Shown: positions 32,983-42,375, counted from the stretch's first letter. The stretch: DNA of 64,000 bases from Mesorhizobium temperatum (GCF_002284575.1 NZ_NPKJ01000060.1:358515-422514), one strand, 5' to 3'. A program made the numbers and translations. The notes: generated by a model not told the origin, from the sequence alone.

Positions 32983-34830
32983 ATGATGTTCCAGACCTTT
33001 GATTCCGCCGGCGACCCCGCTGTCGCCAAGCCGCGTGTGGCGCTGCTGCGTCAATGGCTGGCGGCCAACGGCTTGGATGGCTTCATCGTGCCTCGTGCCG
33101 ACGAGCATCAGGGCGAATATGTCGCCGACCGTTCGGCACGGCTGAAATGGCTGACTGGCTTCAGCGGTTCGGCCGGCGTCGCCATCGTGCTCGGCGACCG
33201 CGCCGTCATGTTCGTCGACGGGCGCTACACGCTGCAAGTACGCCAGGAGGTCGATCTCGACATCTTCTCGATCGAAAGCCTGGTCGACAATCCGCCCGCC
33301 ACCTGGATCAAGGACAATCTCGGCAAGGGCGTGCGGCTTGGCTTCGATCCGTGGCTGCAGACGATCGGCGACGTGAAAGCGCTGAAAGCTTCGGCCGAAA
33401 AATCGGGGGCGGTACTGGTGCCGCTCGAGAAGAATCCAATCGACGTCATCTGGAAGGACCAGCCCGAACCGCCGCTGGCGCCGGTCGAGCTCCATCCGAT
33501 CGCCTTTGCCGGCGAACTGGCCAAGGACAAGCTGGCACGGCTGGCCGAGGCCATCGGCAAGGACGGCGCCGCCCATGCCGTGCTGACCGACCCGTCCTCC
33601 ATCGCCTGGGCCTTCGACATCCGCGGCGGCGACGTGCCGCACACGCCGCTGGCACTCGGCTTCGCCGTGCTCGCCGCCGATGGGTCGCATCTCCTTTTCA
33701 TGGACCAACGCAAGTTTTCGCGCACCGTCGCGGCCTATCTGACGCAGCTCGCCGAATTGCACGAACCCAGTGAATTCGAAGCGGCGATCGCAGGATTGGC
33801 CAAGGGCGGCGCAAGAATCGCGCTGGATCCGGTGCTGGCGGCGGAGAAGCTCAGGATGCTGGTCGAGGACAATGGCGGCACCGTCATCACTGCACCCGAT
33901 CCTGCCCGCATTCCACGCGCGACGAAAAACCAGGCCGAGATCAACGGCGCCCGCGCCGCGCATCGCCGCGACGGCGCCGCCGTGGCCAAGCTACTTTGCT
34001 GGCTCGACCGCCAGGAACCCGGCAAGCTCGACGAGATCGCGGTCGTCACCAAGCTTGAGGAGTGCCGCCGCAGCACCGGCGAGGAAACGCAAATGCCGCT
34101 GCGCGATGTGTCCTTCGATACCATCTCGGGCGCCGGCCCGAACGGCGCCATCATGCACTACCGCGTTTCCCGCGCCACCAGCCGAAAACTTCAGTCTGGC
34201 GAGTTGTTCCTGCTCGATTCGGGCGGGCAGTATCAGGACGGCACCACCGACATCACCCGCACCGTGCCGATCGGCACACCGACCGAGGAAATGCGCGAAC
34301 GCTTCACGCTGGTGCTGAAGGGCATGATCGGTATTTCGATGCTGCGCTTTCCCCCGGGCACGCGCGGCTCCGAGATCGATGCCGTGGCGCGCCTCGCTCT
34401 ATGGAAACATGGCTGCGATTTCGCTCATGGCACCGGCCACGGCGTCGGCTCCTATCTGGCCGTGCACGAGGGCCCGCAGCGCATCGCAAAGACCGGCACC
34501 GAAAAGCTGCTGGCAGGCATGATCGTCTCCAACGAGCCGGGCTACTACAAGGAAGGCTCCTACGGCATCCGCATCGAGAACCTCATTCTGGTGACACCGG
34601 CCGAGCAGATAGAGGGCGGCGACATCGCCATGCATGGCTTCGAGACACTGACGCTGGCGCCGATCGACACCAGGCTGGTGCGATCCGACCTTTTGACGCG
34701 CGACGAACTGCATTGGCTCGACGAATACCACGCGCGTGTGCTGGCCGAGCTCGGACCGATGCTCGATGGCGAGACGCTGACCTGGCTGGAAAAGGCAACC
34801 GCACCACTGCCCCACGACCAGAAATCCTGA
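32983..34830 (+). CDS. pepP: Xaa-Pro aminopeptidase (M24B, aminopeptidase P type)
   Basis: A 615-residue cytoplasmic metallopeptidase cleaving N-terminal residues before proline. Two creatinase-like N-terminal domains (about 10-140 and 150-300) precede a pita-bread catalytic domain (about 310-540). Metal ligands are visible: LLDSGGQYQDGTTDITRT (two Asp), HGTGHGVGSYLAVHEGP (His), SNEPGYY (Glu) and GIRIENL (Glu). A C-terminal M24_C domain ends the protein, as in the long eukaryote-like form. AAGGAGAGG before 32983 sets the start over 32947. Confidence 0.93.
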   Translation: MMFQTFDSAGDPAVAKPRVALLRQWLAANGLDGFIVPRADEHQGEYVADRSARLKWLTGFSGSAGVAIVLGDRAVMFVDGRYTLQVRQEVDLDIFSIESLVDNPPATWIKDNLGKGVRLGFDPWLQTIGDVKALKASAEKSGAVLVPLEKNPIDVIWKDQPEPPLAPVELHPIAFAGELAKDKLARLAEAIGKDGAAHAVLTDPSSIAWAFDIRGGDVPHTPLALGFAVLAADGSHLLFMDQRKFSRTVAAYLTQLAELHEPSEFEAAIAGLAKGGARIALDPVLAAEKLRMLVEDNGGTVITAPDPARIPRATKNQAEINGARAAHRRDGAAVAKLLCWLDRQEPGKLDEIAVVTKLEECRRSTGEETQMPLRDVSFDTISGAGPNGAIMHYRVSRATSRKLQSGELFLLDSGGQYQDGTTDITRTVPIGTPTEEMRERFTLVLKGMIGISMLRFPPGTRGSEIDAVARLALWKHGCDFAHGTGHGVGSYLAVHEGPQRIAKTGTEKLLAGMIVSNEPGYYKEGSYGIRIENLILVTPAEQIEGGDIAMHGFETLTLAPIDTRLVRSDLLTRDELHWLDEYHARVLAELGPMLDGETLTWLEKATAPLPHDQKS

Positions 34831-34984
34831 TTTTTGGCAAGGCGGTGGGTCAGCTATGGACCCGGGACAGACCGGCATCACCTTTGGATTTATAAGTGCG
34901 AGCGGACTTTGGCTGTACTGCCCAAACAGCCGCGCGACGGACATCACCCAGACGATGCCAATCTGCCGGGAACGGCCTACGGTC

Positions 34985-36619
34985 TCATTGCTGCCACCCG
35001 GCTTTCTTCAACAGATGCGCCATCTCATCTGCCCAATGTGGATTGCGCAGCCTGAGCGGCGCCAAGGCATCGCCTGAAGGATTTTCCATTTCCCGCATCA
35101 GCTCAACGCACGATCCAGCTTCCGGCAGGCGGCCAAGCGAAACGTAGCAGCAGGCGAGTGTTTCGTGAGTGGGCCGCCATGCGGGAGCGATCTTGCGCGC
35201 CTTGATGGCTGCGGCAAGCGCATCGTTTGCCTGTCCTGCAAACAGGTGGGCGAGCGCCAGGATATTGAACCAGACGAAGTTCTGCGGATCGTGAGGATTT
35301 AACATAAGGCCGTGTTCGAGCGGCGCGATCGCTTCGAATGCGCTGCCACGAAAAAACTGTCCCATCCCCAACACCAGATGACCAAGGGCGAAGCTTGGGC
35401 TGATCTCGATCGCCTTTTCCGCGTCAAGAACGGCCTGTTCCGGTGCATTGGCGTAGATGCTGCAGATGGCCAGCGCGTAGTGCGAATAGGGATTCTTCTC
35501 GTCGAGCCGAACCGCCTTCAAGGCTGCATCCAGGCCCTCCCGGATATCCTGTTCCGGTTTGTCGCTCCAGCCGTAAGCGACGATGCCGGCGCTGACGCGG
35601 CCGAGCCAGAGATGGGCCTCGGCGAGTTCAGGATCGAGCCTGCATGCCTCCCGGAACAGCTTGCGGGCACTCAAGTGAGTCTGACGGCCGACGTGGTGGA
35701 AATGCCAGGTACCTTGCCGCACCAGGTCCCAGGCCGTCGCATTTCCGCTGCTGCGTGCAGTGGCTGGAAGCGATTCCGTTTTGAGAAGTTCGGGCTCGAT
35801 CGCGCCGGCCACCCGCTCGGCTATGGCATCCTGGACGGCGAACGCCTCCGTCATTTCCATCTCGTATCGTTCGGCCCAGATCTGATTGGCCGAGGCCGCA
35901 TCGACCAATTGCGTCGAGACCCGAATATGCTGGCCGGACCGGCGCACGCTGCCTTCCAGCACATAACGGACGCCAAGCTCGCGGGCCACCTGTTTGGAGT
36001 CGACTGGCTTGTCCTTGTAGACAAAGCTGGAATTGCGGCCGATCACCCGGAACCAGCGGAACCTCGTCAGCGCTGTGATGATGTCCTCCGTGATGCCGTC
36101 AGCCAGATAGGCCTGTTCCCTGTCGCCGCTGACATTGGCGAACGGCAAGACCGCGATGGACGGTCTTTCGGAGAGTCCCGCCGGCTGGCCGGAACTTGGC
36201 AGCGCGCCGTCTGCAGCGGCGTCCAGCACACGGACGCTACCGGCGAAACGATATCCGCTGCGGGGAACCGTGGCGATCCACTCGCTGCCGTCTGGCTGTG
36301 GCCCGAGCAGCTTGCGCAGGGCGGCAATCTGCACAGAGAGATTGCTTTCTTCGACAACGGCATCGGGCCAAGCCGCTTCCATAAGCGCCGTCTTGCTCAG
36401 CACTTGAGCCGATGCCTCCAGCAGGGCTTGAAGCAACGACAAGCCTTTTTGCCCGAGCGCAACCGGCCGGCCGTCGCGGACAAGCCCCCCGCGCAGCATG
36501 TCGAGCACGAACGGGCCGAACGCTAAGCGTCGCGGCGCTGCGATGTTCCGCTTACCGGCTTCGGAAGAATTCGGAACTTTTCGCCTCCCCTTAAAGACTT
36601 CGGCCGGACCTGCGGTCAT
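34985..36619 (-). CDS. Winged-helix (OmpR/CadC-type) regulator with TolB-like and TPR domains
   Basis: A 544-residue cytoplasmic regulator. The N-terminal winged helix (about 30-128, FGPFVLDMLRGGLVRDG to ATVPRSGYRF) is followed by a FlgO/TolB-like domain (about 155-270, SIAVLPFANVSGDREQAYLADGI) and tetratricopeptide-like helices (about 320-530). The architecture matches many rhizobial TPR regulators, some of which carry an adenylate cyclase domain; this one has none. No receiver or membrane span is present. It is divergent from a cupin gene, 39 bases apart, which it may control. Confidence 0.88.
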   Translation of the reverse strand: MTAGPAEVFKGRRKVPNSSEAGKRNIAAPRRLAFGPFVLDMLRGGLVRDGRPVALGQKGLSLLQALLEASAQVLSKTALMEAAWPDAVVEESNLSVQIAALRKLLGPQPDGSEWIATVPRSGYRFAGSVRVLDAAADGALPSSGQPAGLSERPSIAVLPFANVSGDREQAYLADGITEDIITALTRFRWFRVIGRNSSFVYKDKPVDSKQVARELGVRYVLEGSVRRSGQHIRVSTQLVDAASANQIWAERYEMEMTEAFAVQDAIAERVAGAIEPELLKTESLPATARSSGNATAWDLVRQGTWHFHHVGRQTHLSARKLFREACRLDPELAEAHLWLGRVSAGIVAYGWSDKPEQDIREGLDAALKAVRLDEKNPYSHYALAICSIYANAPEQAVLDAEKAIEISPSFALGHLVLGMGQFFRGSAFEAIAPLEHGLMLNPHDPQNFVWFNILALAHLFAGQANDALAAAIKARKIAPAWRPTHETLACCYVSLGRLPEAGSCVELMREMENPSGDALAPLRLRNPHWADEMAHLLKKAGWQQ

Positions 36620-36658
36620 TTTGGCCGTTCATACAGACTAACACAAAGGGAGGTCGAA

Positions 36659-37105
36659 ATGACGATGTTGAAGCAACCGTCAGGAGCGGACAGTGTGGCG
36701 CCCAGCGACAGAAAAGCGGTAATCGTCGGGGGTGGCGAGGCTTATCGGGCCGAACAGGGGTCGGACTATCTGCCGGGAATAAGTGCTGAGACCGTCGGCG
36801 CGAAGGTGCTTTGGCTGGGCGTCGTCACGATGCCTCCGGGGAAGCGGACCAAGGCCCACGTCCACGCACGTCACGAAACAGCATTTTACATGCTGAGCGG
36901 AGACGAGCTGGAGATGTGGAGTGGGGACGAACTGCAATTTCGGGATGTCGTGCATCCCGGCGACTATCTCTATATTCCGGCCAATATGCTCCACGTTGCC
37001 GTCAATAGGGCAAGCACGCCGGCCATTTTTATTGGCGCCCGCAACGAACCGACCGCTCAGGAAAGCGTCGTCCTGTTTCCGGAGATGGACGAGAGGATAC
37101 CGTAG
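36659..37105 (+). CDS. Cupin domain protein
   Basis: A 148-residue small beta-barrel protein. Cupin motif 1 is visible as KRTKAHVHARHETAFYMLSGDELEMWSG (about 60-87, with the His-x-His and Glu metal ligands) and motif 2 as PGDYLYIPANMLHVAVN (about 100-117). It may bind a metal or be a small enzyme or sensor; the substrate is unknown. GGGAGGT precedes the ATG. It shares a 39-base divergent region with the winged-helix/TPR regulator. Confidence 0.88.
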   Translation: MTMLKQPSGADSVAPSDRKAVIVGGGEAYRAEQGSDYLPGISAETVGAKVLWLGVVTMPPGKRTKAHVHARHETAFYMLSGDELEMWSGDELQFRDVVHPGDYLYIPANMLHVAVNRASTPAIFIGARNEPTAQESVVLFPEMDERIP

Positions 37106-37312
37106 AAAGGCGACCTTCCAGGAATGATTGGTGGGGCGCCCTTCAACCGAACATTCCGCCAACCGAGTGCCCGCCAGACCGGGGCCATATCTATCGCCCT
37201 GGCACGGGTCGCCGACGGATTTCGCATTGAAACTCGTTGAAGACACATAGCGGGTGCAGGATGACGGTTGTGTCGGCAGAAGGTCTGGCGTGGTGGAACG
37301 AGAAGGCAGAGC

Positions 37313-37861
37313 GTGGGCGAGACCGACGAGCGGCTGCTGGCGCTGATCGCGCAGAACAATGCGGCTGCGGTGGAAGCCATGGTCGAGCGCAAGCTGCCAC
37401 GGCTGATCCGTCTCGCCACGCGAATGCTGGGCGATCGCGGCGAGGCGGAGGACGTCGCGCAGGAGACCTTCTTGCGCATCTGGCGAGCGGCTCCGGGCTG
37501 GCGCGCCGGCGAGGCGAAGTTCGACACCTGGCTGCACCGCGTCGCACTCAATCTCTGCTACGACCGGCTGCGCAGGCGGCGGGAGACGCCGGTGGCGGAA
37601 CTTCCCGATCGCCCCGACGAACGCCCAGGCGCGGAAGCGGATATGCTCGCGGCCGACGATCAGCACCAGCTGCAGCGCGCGCTGGCCGAGCTGCCGGAGC
37701 GCCAGCGCGAGGCGATCGTGCTGCAGTATTATCAGGAGCTTTCGAACAGCGATGCGGCAGAGGTCATGGGGATCAGCATCGAGGCATTGGAAAGCCTCTT
37801 GTCGCGGGCGCGGCGGCAGTTGCGCTCCAGACTCGGACGAGACAGGGACGAAATGACATGA
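37313..37861 (+). CDS. ECF-type RNA polymerase sigma factor
   Basis: A 182-residue alternative sigma factor from a GTG at 37313 (GAGAAGGC upstream). Region 2 (about 25-90) holds RMLGDRGEAEDVAQETFLRIWRAAPGW and the DNA-melting FDTWLHRVALNLCYDRLRRRR. Region 4 (about 120-172) holds LAELPERQREAIVLQYYQELSNSDAAEVMGISIEALESLLSRARRQLRS in helix-turn-helix form. The stop overlaps the next start by 4 bases (ATGA). It is the head of a run with two membrane proteins, which probably hold it inactive until a signal arrives. Confidence 0.93.
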   Translation: MGETDERLLALIAQNNAAAVEAMVERKLPRLIRLATRMLGDRGEAEDVAQETFLRIWRAAPGWRAGEAKFDTWLHRVALNLCYDRLRRRRETPVAELPDRPDERPGAEADMLAADDQHQLQRALAELPERQREAIVLQYYQELSNSDAAEVMGISIEALESLLSRARRQLRSRLGRDRDEMT

Positions 37862-38262
37862 CTCCAGAGAGGTTTTCCGAGCTCGTTGCCGCCTATGGCG
37901 GGTCGCCGCAGCGCTGGCCTGAAAACGAGCGCGCGGCGGCGCTGGACTTCATCGCCGCCAACCCGACTCAAGCCGAAGTCGCACTTGCACCGGCGGCGGA
38001 CCTCGACAATTTGCTGTCGCGCCATCGCGTCACAGCTCCAGACGGCGCGCTCGCGCGAAGGATCATCGCCACGGCGCCGGATGCGCTGTGGCGCCGCACA
38101 CGGCTCATCTGGCAGTGTGCCGGGTTGGCCGGCATCGGACTGGCGGGCGCGCTAGCCGGTGTGCTGACAGTCGCCGTACTGTTGTCGCTCAACAGCGCCC
38201 CTGACGATGGCGACGCCTATGCGCTGACCGCATTCGGCGACATGCAGGGGGACGTGCAATGA
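37858..38262 (+). CDS. Putative anti-sigma factor (single-span membrane protein)
   Basis: A 134-residue protein whose first 85 residues are cytoplasmic (MTPERFSELVAAYGGSPQRWP, helical). One membrane span (about 90-115, CAGLAGIGLAGALAGVLTVAVLL) and a short periplasmic tail follow. It lacks the zinc-binding His-Cys-Cys motif of ZAS anti-sigma factors. Its start overlaps the sigma gene stop by 4 bases and its stop overlaps the next gene by 4, which, with the topology, points to control of the sigma factor. This is an inference, as no direct family match is recognised. Confidence 0.7.
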   Translation: MTPERFSELVAAYGGSPQRWPENERAAALDFIAANPTQAEVALAPAADLDNLLSRHRVTAPDGALARRIIATAPDALWRRTRLIWQCAGLAGIGLAGALAGVLTVAVLLSLNSAPDDGDAYALTAFGDMQGDVQ

Positions 38263-38726
38263 ACGAACGCAGCATCAGGATTCTGTTTGCCGTCTCGCTC
38301 GCAGTGAACATCTTCGTGCTCGGCGCCGCTGCCGGGGCTGGTTACATGTGGCACACGCAGGAGAGGCAGCGCGACGGGGCGGGCGATCAGCGCGGCCTGC
38401 GTTTCGCCGCAGCCGGCCTGTCGCCCGAGCAGCGCAAGGCGTTCCGCCAGGCGCTGGCCGAGGCGCGGCGCCAGTCGGCTGCTGATATCGAAGCGGCTCG
38501 GGCCGGCCGCGAGCAGATCGCGCGCCTGATCGAAGCTGAGCCGATCGACGCAGCGGCTGTCAGTGAGACGCTCGCCTCGGTCCGGCAAGCCGATATGGCG
38601 CTGCGCGGCCGGCTCGAACAGGCAATCGTGAGCTTCGCGACGACACTGACGCCAGCCGACAGGGCGCGGCTTGTCGACGGCCTGCGCGGCCGCAGCAACA
38701 TGCTGCGCCGAGCGCGCGAAAAATAG
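38259..38726 (+). CDS. Periplasmic heavy-metal-resistance/CpxP-like protein
   Basis: A 155-residue membrane-anchored protein. An N-terminal span (about 7-29, ILFAVSLAVNIFVLGAAAGAG) precedes a helical periplasmic domain with LSPEQRKAFRQALAEARRQ and LTPADRARLVDGLRGRS, the paired helical motif of the Metal_resist (CnrX/ZraP/CpxP-like) group. In the CnrYXH system CnrX is the periplasmic sensor that frees an ECF sigma factor. The translational coupling here fits that model, though metal ligands are not evident. Confidence 0.78.
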   Translation: MNERSIRILFAVSLAVNIFVLGAAAGAGYMWHTQERQRDGAGDQRGLRFAAAGLSPEQRKAFRQALAEARRQSAADIEAARAGREQIARLIEAEPIDAAAVSETLASVRQADMALRGRLEQAIVSFATTLTPADRARLVDGLRGRSNMLRRAREK

Positions 38727-38779
38727 AGCCGGAAAGAGCGACGGATTCTGGTCACGACCGCGTTGAAGCCTCTGAAGCA

Positions 38780-40168
38780 ATGCTGACGGAGGCACGATTG
38801 GTACGTCCGAGCGAGGTCGCGGTTGCGCTCAACCGCTTCGGCCTGGGCGCCCGGCCCGAAGACGAAGCGCCGGCCGACCCGAAATCCTGGTTGATAGCGC
38901 AGTTCGAAAACTACGACGCAAACCCGGCGGTCTTTTCCGGCGCGCAGGACTCGGCCACACTCGGTGCCGGTTATGCCGAGGCGATGCTCGAGGCCAAGGA
39001 CGCCGATGGGGCCGCAAAGATGGCCGCCCGCAAGGCGGCGCGCCAGGAGGCTCAAGCGCTCTATCGCGACGAGGTCGACATGCGAGCACGCGCAGCGCTC
39101 GAAACATCGACCCCCTTCGTCGAACGGCTCGTGCATTTCTGGTCGAACCATTTCGCCATCTCGGCGGAGAAACCGCAGGTGACCCTGATCGCCGGCGCCT
39201 TCGAGCGCGAGGCGATCCGCCCACATGTGCTCGGCCGCTTCGAGGATATGCTACTCGCCGCCGAGCGCCACCCGGCGATGCTGTTCTATCTCGACCACGT
39301 GCGCTCGATCGGTCCCAACTCGAGATTTGCCAACCGCGCCGCAAAACGCAACGCCAAGCGCAAACCCGGCATCAACGAGAACCTGGCCCGCGAAATCATG
39401 GAACTGCACACACTCGGTGCACGCTCCGGCTACAGCCAAGCCGACGTGACCGAATTCGCGCTGGCGCTGACCGGTTTCAGCACCGGACGCGCCAGAGAGC
39501 GGGGCCAGGCCAGCGCCTTCACCTTTCGACCCGGGCTGCACGAGCCAGGCCAACGCACGATCATGGGCAAGACCTACGACCAGCGCGGCGACAAACAGGC
39601 GCTCGCCGTGCTCGGCGACCTCGCGGCGGCCGCGGCGACCGCAATGCATATCGCCGCCAAGCTGGCGCGCCACTTCATCGCCGACGAGCCGCCGGCAGCG
39701 GTCGTGACACGGCTCGCCGAAGCCTTTCGCCGGTCGAACGGCGATCTCGTCGCCGTCTACCGCGCGCTCATCGACAGTCCAGAGGCCTGGCAACCGGCGG
39801 CGGCGAAGTTCAAGACGCCGTGGGAATGGACGATCTCAGCGCTGCGCGGCCTGGGCCGCAGCGACATCGGCAAGCCGCGCCTAGCGCAACTGCTCAACCA
39901 GCTCGGCCAACCGGTATGGCGGCCGCGTTCGCCGGCCGGCTATGACGACGTTGCCGGGAGCTGGGCCGCGCCCGACGCACTGGTCCGCCGGGTCGAGGCG
40001 GCGCAGCGCCTCGCCGCGCAGAGTGGCGACATCGATCCGCGAGATCTCGCGCAAAAACTCTTTGCCGGCTCACTCAGCGAGCTGACGATGGCCGAAGTCG
40101 ACCGCGCCGAGAGCCGGCGCACCGGCATCGCGCTGCTGCTCGTGTCGCCAGACTTCCAGCGAAGATGA
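38780..40168 (+). CDS. DUF1800 family protein
   Basis: A 462-residue protein of the DUF1800 family, of unknown function. It shows the family-specific NRFGLGARPEDE near the N-terminus, VERLVHFWSNHFAIS, INENLAREIMELHTLGARSGYSQADVTEFALALTGF and MGKTYD. No clear signal peptide is present; its partner DUF1501 has a Tat signal. A TTG at 38798 with GGAGG upstream is an alternative start. It lies 53 bases after the periplasmic sensor-like gene and 21 before the DUF1501 gene, in what looks like one transcript. Confidence 0.88.
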   Translation: MLTEARLVRPSEVAVALNRFGLGARPEDEAPADPKSWLIAQFENYDANPAVFSGAQDSATLGAGYAEAMLEAKDADGAAKMAARKAARQEAQALYRDEVDMRARAALETSTPFVERLVHFWSNHFAISAEKPQVTLIAGAFEREAIRPHVLGRFEDMLLAAERHPAMLFYLDHVRSIGPNSRFANRAAKRNAKRKPGINENLAREIMELHTLGARSGYSQADVTEFALALTGFSTGRARERGQASAFTFRPGLHEPGQRTIMGKTYDQRGDKQALAVLGDLAAAAATAMHIAAKLARHFIADEPPAAVVTRLAEAFRRSNGDLVAVYRALIDSPEAWQPAAAKFKTPWEWTISALRGLGRSDIGKPRLAQLLNQLGQPVWRPRSPAGYDDVAGSWAAPDALVRRVEAAQRLAAQSGDIDPRDLAQKLFAGSLSELTMAEVDRAESRRTGIALLLVSPDFQRR

Positions 40169-40189
40169 CTTCCAGAGGAGATGACCAAC

Positions 40190-41329
40190 ATGAAACGCCG
40201 TCAATTCCTCACTCTCGCCGGCGCTGGCCTCGGCTCGATGCTGATCGCGCCGCGCATCGTCTTCGCCAATGTGGAAACCGATCGGCGCTTCGTTTTCATC
40301 ATCCAGCGCGGCGCTGCGGACGGGCTGGACACGATCATTCCCTATGCCGACCCCGGCTACCGCGCACTGCGCGGCTCATTGGTCATCGACGATCCGATAA
40401 AGCTTGACGGCACGTTTGGCCTCCATCCTTCACTCACCGGTCTCCGCAAGCTGCATCAGGACAAGCAGGCACTGTTCGTCCACGCGGTCGCTTCGCCCTA
40501 TCGCGAGCGCTCGCATTTCGACGGTCAAAACGTCCTCGAAAGCGGCGGCACCTTGCCCTATGAACGCAAGGACGGCTGGCTGAACCGGCTGGTCGGCATG
40601 CTGCCGAAGTCTCGCGGCGAAGCGATCGCTTTTGCACCGACCATCCCGCTAGCGCTGCGAGGCCAGGCGGACGTCACTTCCTATGCGCCATCCGCCCTGC
40701 CAGAGGCGCCGGACGACCTGATGATGCGCGTCGGCAAGCTCTATGACGCCGACGAACAGCTGCATGCGCTGTGGAGCAGCGCGATTGAGACACGGGCGCT
40801 GGGTGCGGTGAACGCGCAGCGCAAGGACGCAGCGAGCGTCGGCCGCACCGCCGCGGGCTTCCTCTCCAAGGCCGATGGACCGCGCGTTGCCATGATCCAA
40901 ACCAGCGGCTGGGACACGCATAGCGGCCAGCAAGGCAGGCTGGCCAACCAACTCAGAGCGCTCGACGCGCTCATCGATGCGTTGCACGTTGGGCTCGGCG
41001 ATATCTGGAAGGATACGACCGTGCTGGTCGCCACTGAGTTCGGCCGCACTGCCGCCGTCAACGGCACTGGCGGCACCGACCACGGTACGGCATCGGCCGC
41101 GATGATCGCTGGCGGAGCGGTGAATGGCGGGCGGGTGCTGGCCGACTGGCCGGGACTGTCTACCGGTGCGCTCTACCAAGGACGCGACCTCGCACCGACG
41201 CTCGACCTCGACGCGCTGATTGCGGTGACGGCCGCCGAAACGTTTGGTCTCGATCCGGAAGAGACGATGCGCACGCTCTTTGCAGGAGGTCGATTCGACG
41301 CCGCGATCTCCGACATCGTGCGCAAGTAG
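40190..41329 (+). CDS. DUF1501 family Tat-exported protein
   Basis: A 379-residue protein of the DUF1501 family, part of the alkaline phosphatase/sulfatase-like fold. A Tat signal (MKRRQFLTLAGAGLGSMLI, cleaved near FA-NVE) directs it to the periplasm. Conserved stretches include FIIQRGAADGLDTIIPY, SHFDGQNVLESG, TSGWDTHSGQ and ATEFGRTAAVNGTGGTDHGTAS, the last with the metal-site-like Asp and His. The start at 40190 is preferred over 40181 for ribosome-binding spacing. DUF1800/DUF1501 pairs are widespread but undefined. Confidence 0.9.
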   Translation: MKRRQFLTLAGAGLGSMLIAPRIVFANVETDRRFVFIIQRGAADGLDTIIPYADPGYRALRGSLVIDDPIKLDGTFGLHPSLTGLRKLHQDKQALFVHAVASPYRERSHFDGQNVLESGGTLPYERKDGWLNRLVGMLPKSRGEAIAFAPTIPLALRGQADVTSYAPSALPEAPDDLMMRVGKLYDADEQLHALWSSAIETRALGAVNAQRKDAASVGRTAAGFLSKADGPRVAMIQTSGWDTHSGQQGRLANQLRALDALIDALHVGLGDIWKDTTVLVATEFGRTAAVNGTGGTDHGTASAAMIAGGAVNGGRVLADWPGLSTGALYQGRDLAPTLDLDALIAVTAAETFGLDPEETMRTLFAGGRFDAAISDIVRK

Positions 41330-41353
41330 GACTGGCGTACTCAGCCGGTCCGA

Positions 41354-41650
41354 TTACCCGACGAACTGGCGGGCGAGGACCAGCACAGCGGCGCCGGCCA
41401 AAAACATCGCCATAAGCCCGCCGCGCAGCGAGACCAGCCCGGCGACGATCAATGCCGCCCATTCCGCCGGCCCGGCGCCAAGCGCCGCGGGCGCCACCAG
41501 CGTCGTCAGCACCGCGGCAGGCACGGCGTTCAGCCCGGCCTCGACGCGCGGATGGATGTTTTCGAAGCGCGAGATCACCAGATGGCCGCCGATGCGGGTC
41601 AGATAGGTCGCAATCGCACCGGCGATGATGATCCACAAGGTTGTGCTCAT
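41354..41650 (-). CDS. azlD: AzlD family branched-chain amino acid exporter subunit
   Basis: A 98-residue inner-membrane protein with four hydrophobic segments, matching AzlD, the small partner of the AzlCD exporter. IIAGAIATYLTRIGGHLV and FENIHPRVEAGLNAVPAAVLTTLVAP are characteristic. Its ATG overlaps the azlC stop by 4 bases (ATGA). The open frame upstream of 41650 is a shadow of azlC. Confidence 0.92.
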   Translation of the reverse strand: MSTTLWIIIAGAIATYLTRIGGHLVISRFENIHPRVEAGLNAVPAAVLTTLVAPAALGAGPAEWAALIVAGLVSLRGGLMAMFLAGAAVLVLARQFVG

Positions 41651-42375
41651 GGCCGCGCCTCCACACCGCTGTGGTGCGGCGGCAGGATGACCACGAGCAG
41701 CACGCCGGCCACGGCGCCAATGGAGACGTGCCAGGGCGAGCCCACCGTCTTGTAGGCGATGATGGAGGCAGCTGCACTGGCGACGACCACCGGCAGCCAC
41801 AGCGGCCGTTTGCGAAAGCTCATGACCAGGCCGAGAAAATAGATCGGCAGCAGAAAATCGATGCCCAGCGCATGCGTATCGGGAATAAGCTTGCCGAACA
41901 CCGCGCCGAGCGCGCTTTCGATCACCCAGAACACGTAGACCGGCAGGCCAAGCCCCATATACCAGGCGAAGCCGACCGTCTCGCCTGCCTCCGCCTTGCG
42001 CTCAGCCACCGCAAACTGCGGATCGGTCAGAATGAAATAGCCAACGGCCTGCTGCATCAATGGCCAGTGCGCGATGCGCCGGCCTATGCCTGCCGAGTAG
42101 AGCACATGGCGGAAATTCACGGCGAAGATCGACAGCACGATCAGCCACGGCGCGACATGCTGCCCGAACAATTCGATGCCGACCATCTGGCTGGCGCCGC
42201 CGAAAACCATGGCGCTCATCAGGAAGGCTTCCAGCACCGAAAAACCGTTGTCGACGGCAATCGCCCCGAACAGCAGTCCAAACGGCGCCGCCGCCACCAC
42301 GACGGGCATGCTGAGCCGCACGCCTTGCCAGAATTCGCTCTTCGCACCGTTTTCGGAGATTGCTTGTGCCGACAT
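41647..42375 (-). CDS. azlC: AzlC family branched-chain amino acid exporter subunit
   Basis: A 242-residue inner-membrane permease that, with AzlD, exports branched-chain amino acids or analogues. Typical are the first helix AAPFGLLFGAIAVDNGFSVLEAF, FGGASQMVGIELFG, and NFRHVLYSAGIGRRIAHWP. AAGGAG before the ATG at 42375 sets the start; the frame up to 42447 is not used. It forms an operon with azlD. No AsnC-type regulator is adjacent. Confidence 0.93.
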   Translation of the reverse strand: MSAQAISENGAKSEFWQGVRLSMPVVVAAAPFGLLFGAIAVDNGFSVLEAFLMSAMVFGGASQMVGIELFGQHVAPWLIVLSIFAVNFRHVLYSAGIGRRIAHWPLMQQAVGYFILTDPQFAVAERKAEAGETVGFAWYMGLGLPVYVFWVIESALGAVFGKLIPDTHALGIDFLLPIYFLGLVMSFRKRPLWLPVVVASAAASIIAYKTVGSPWHVSIGAVAGVLLVVILPPHHSGVEARP

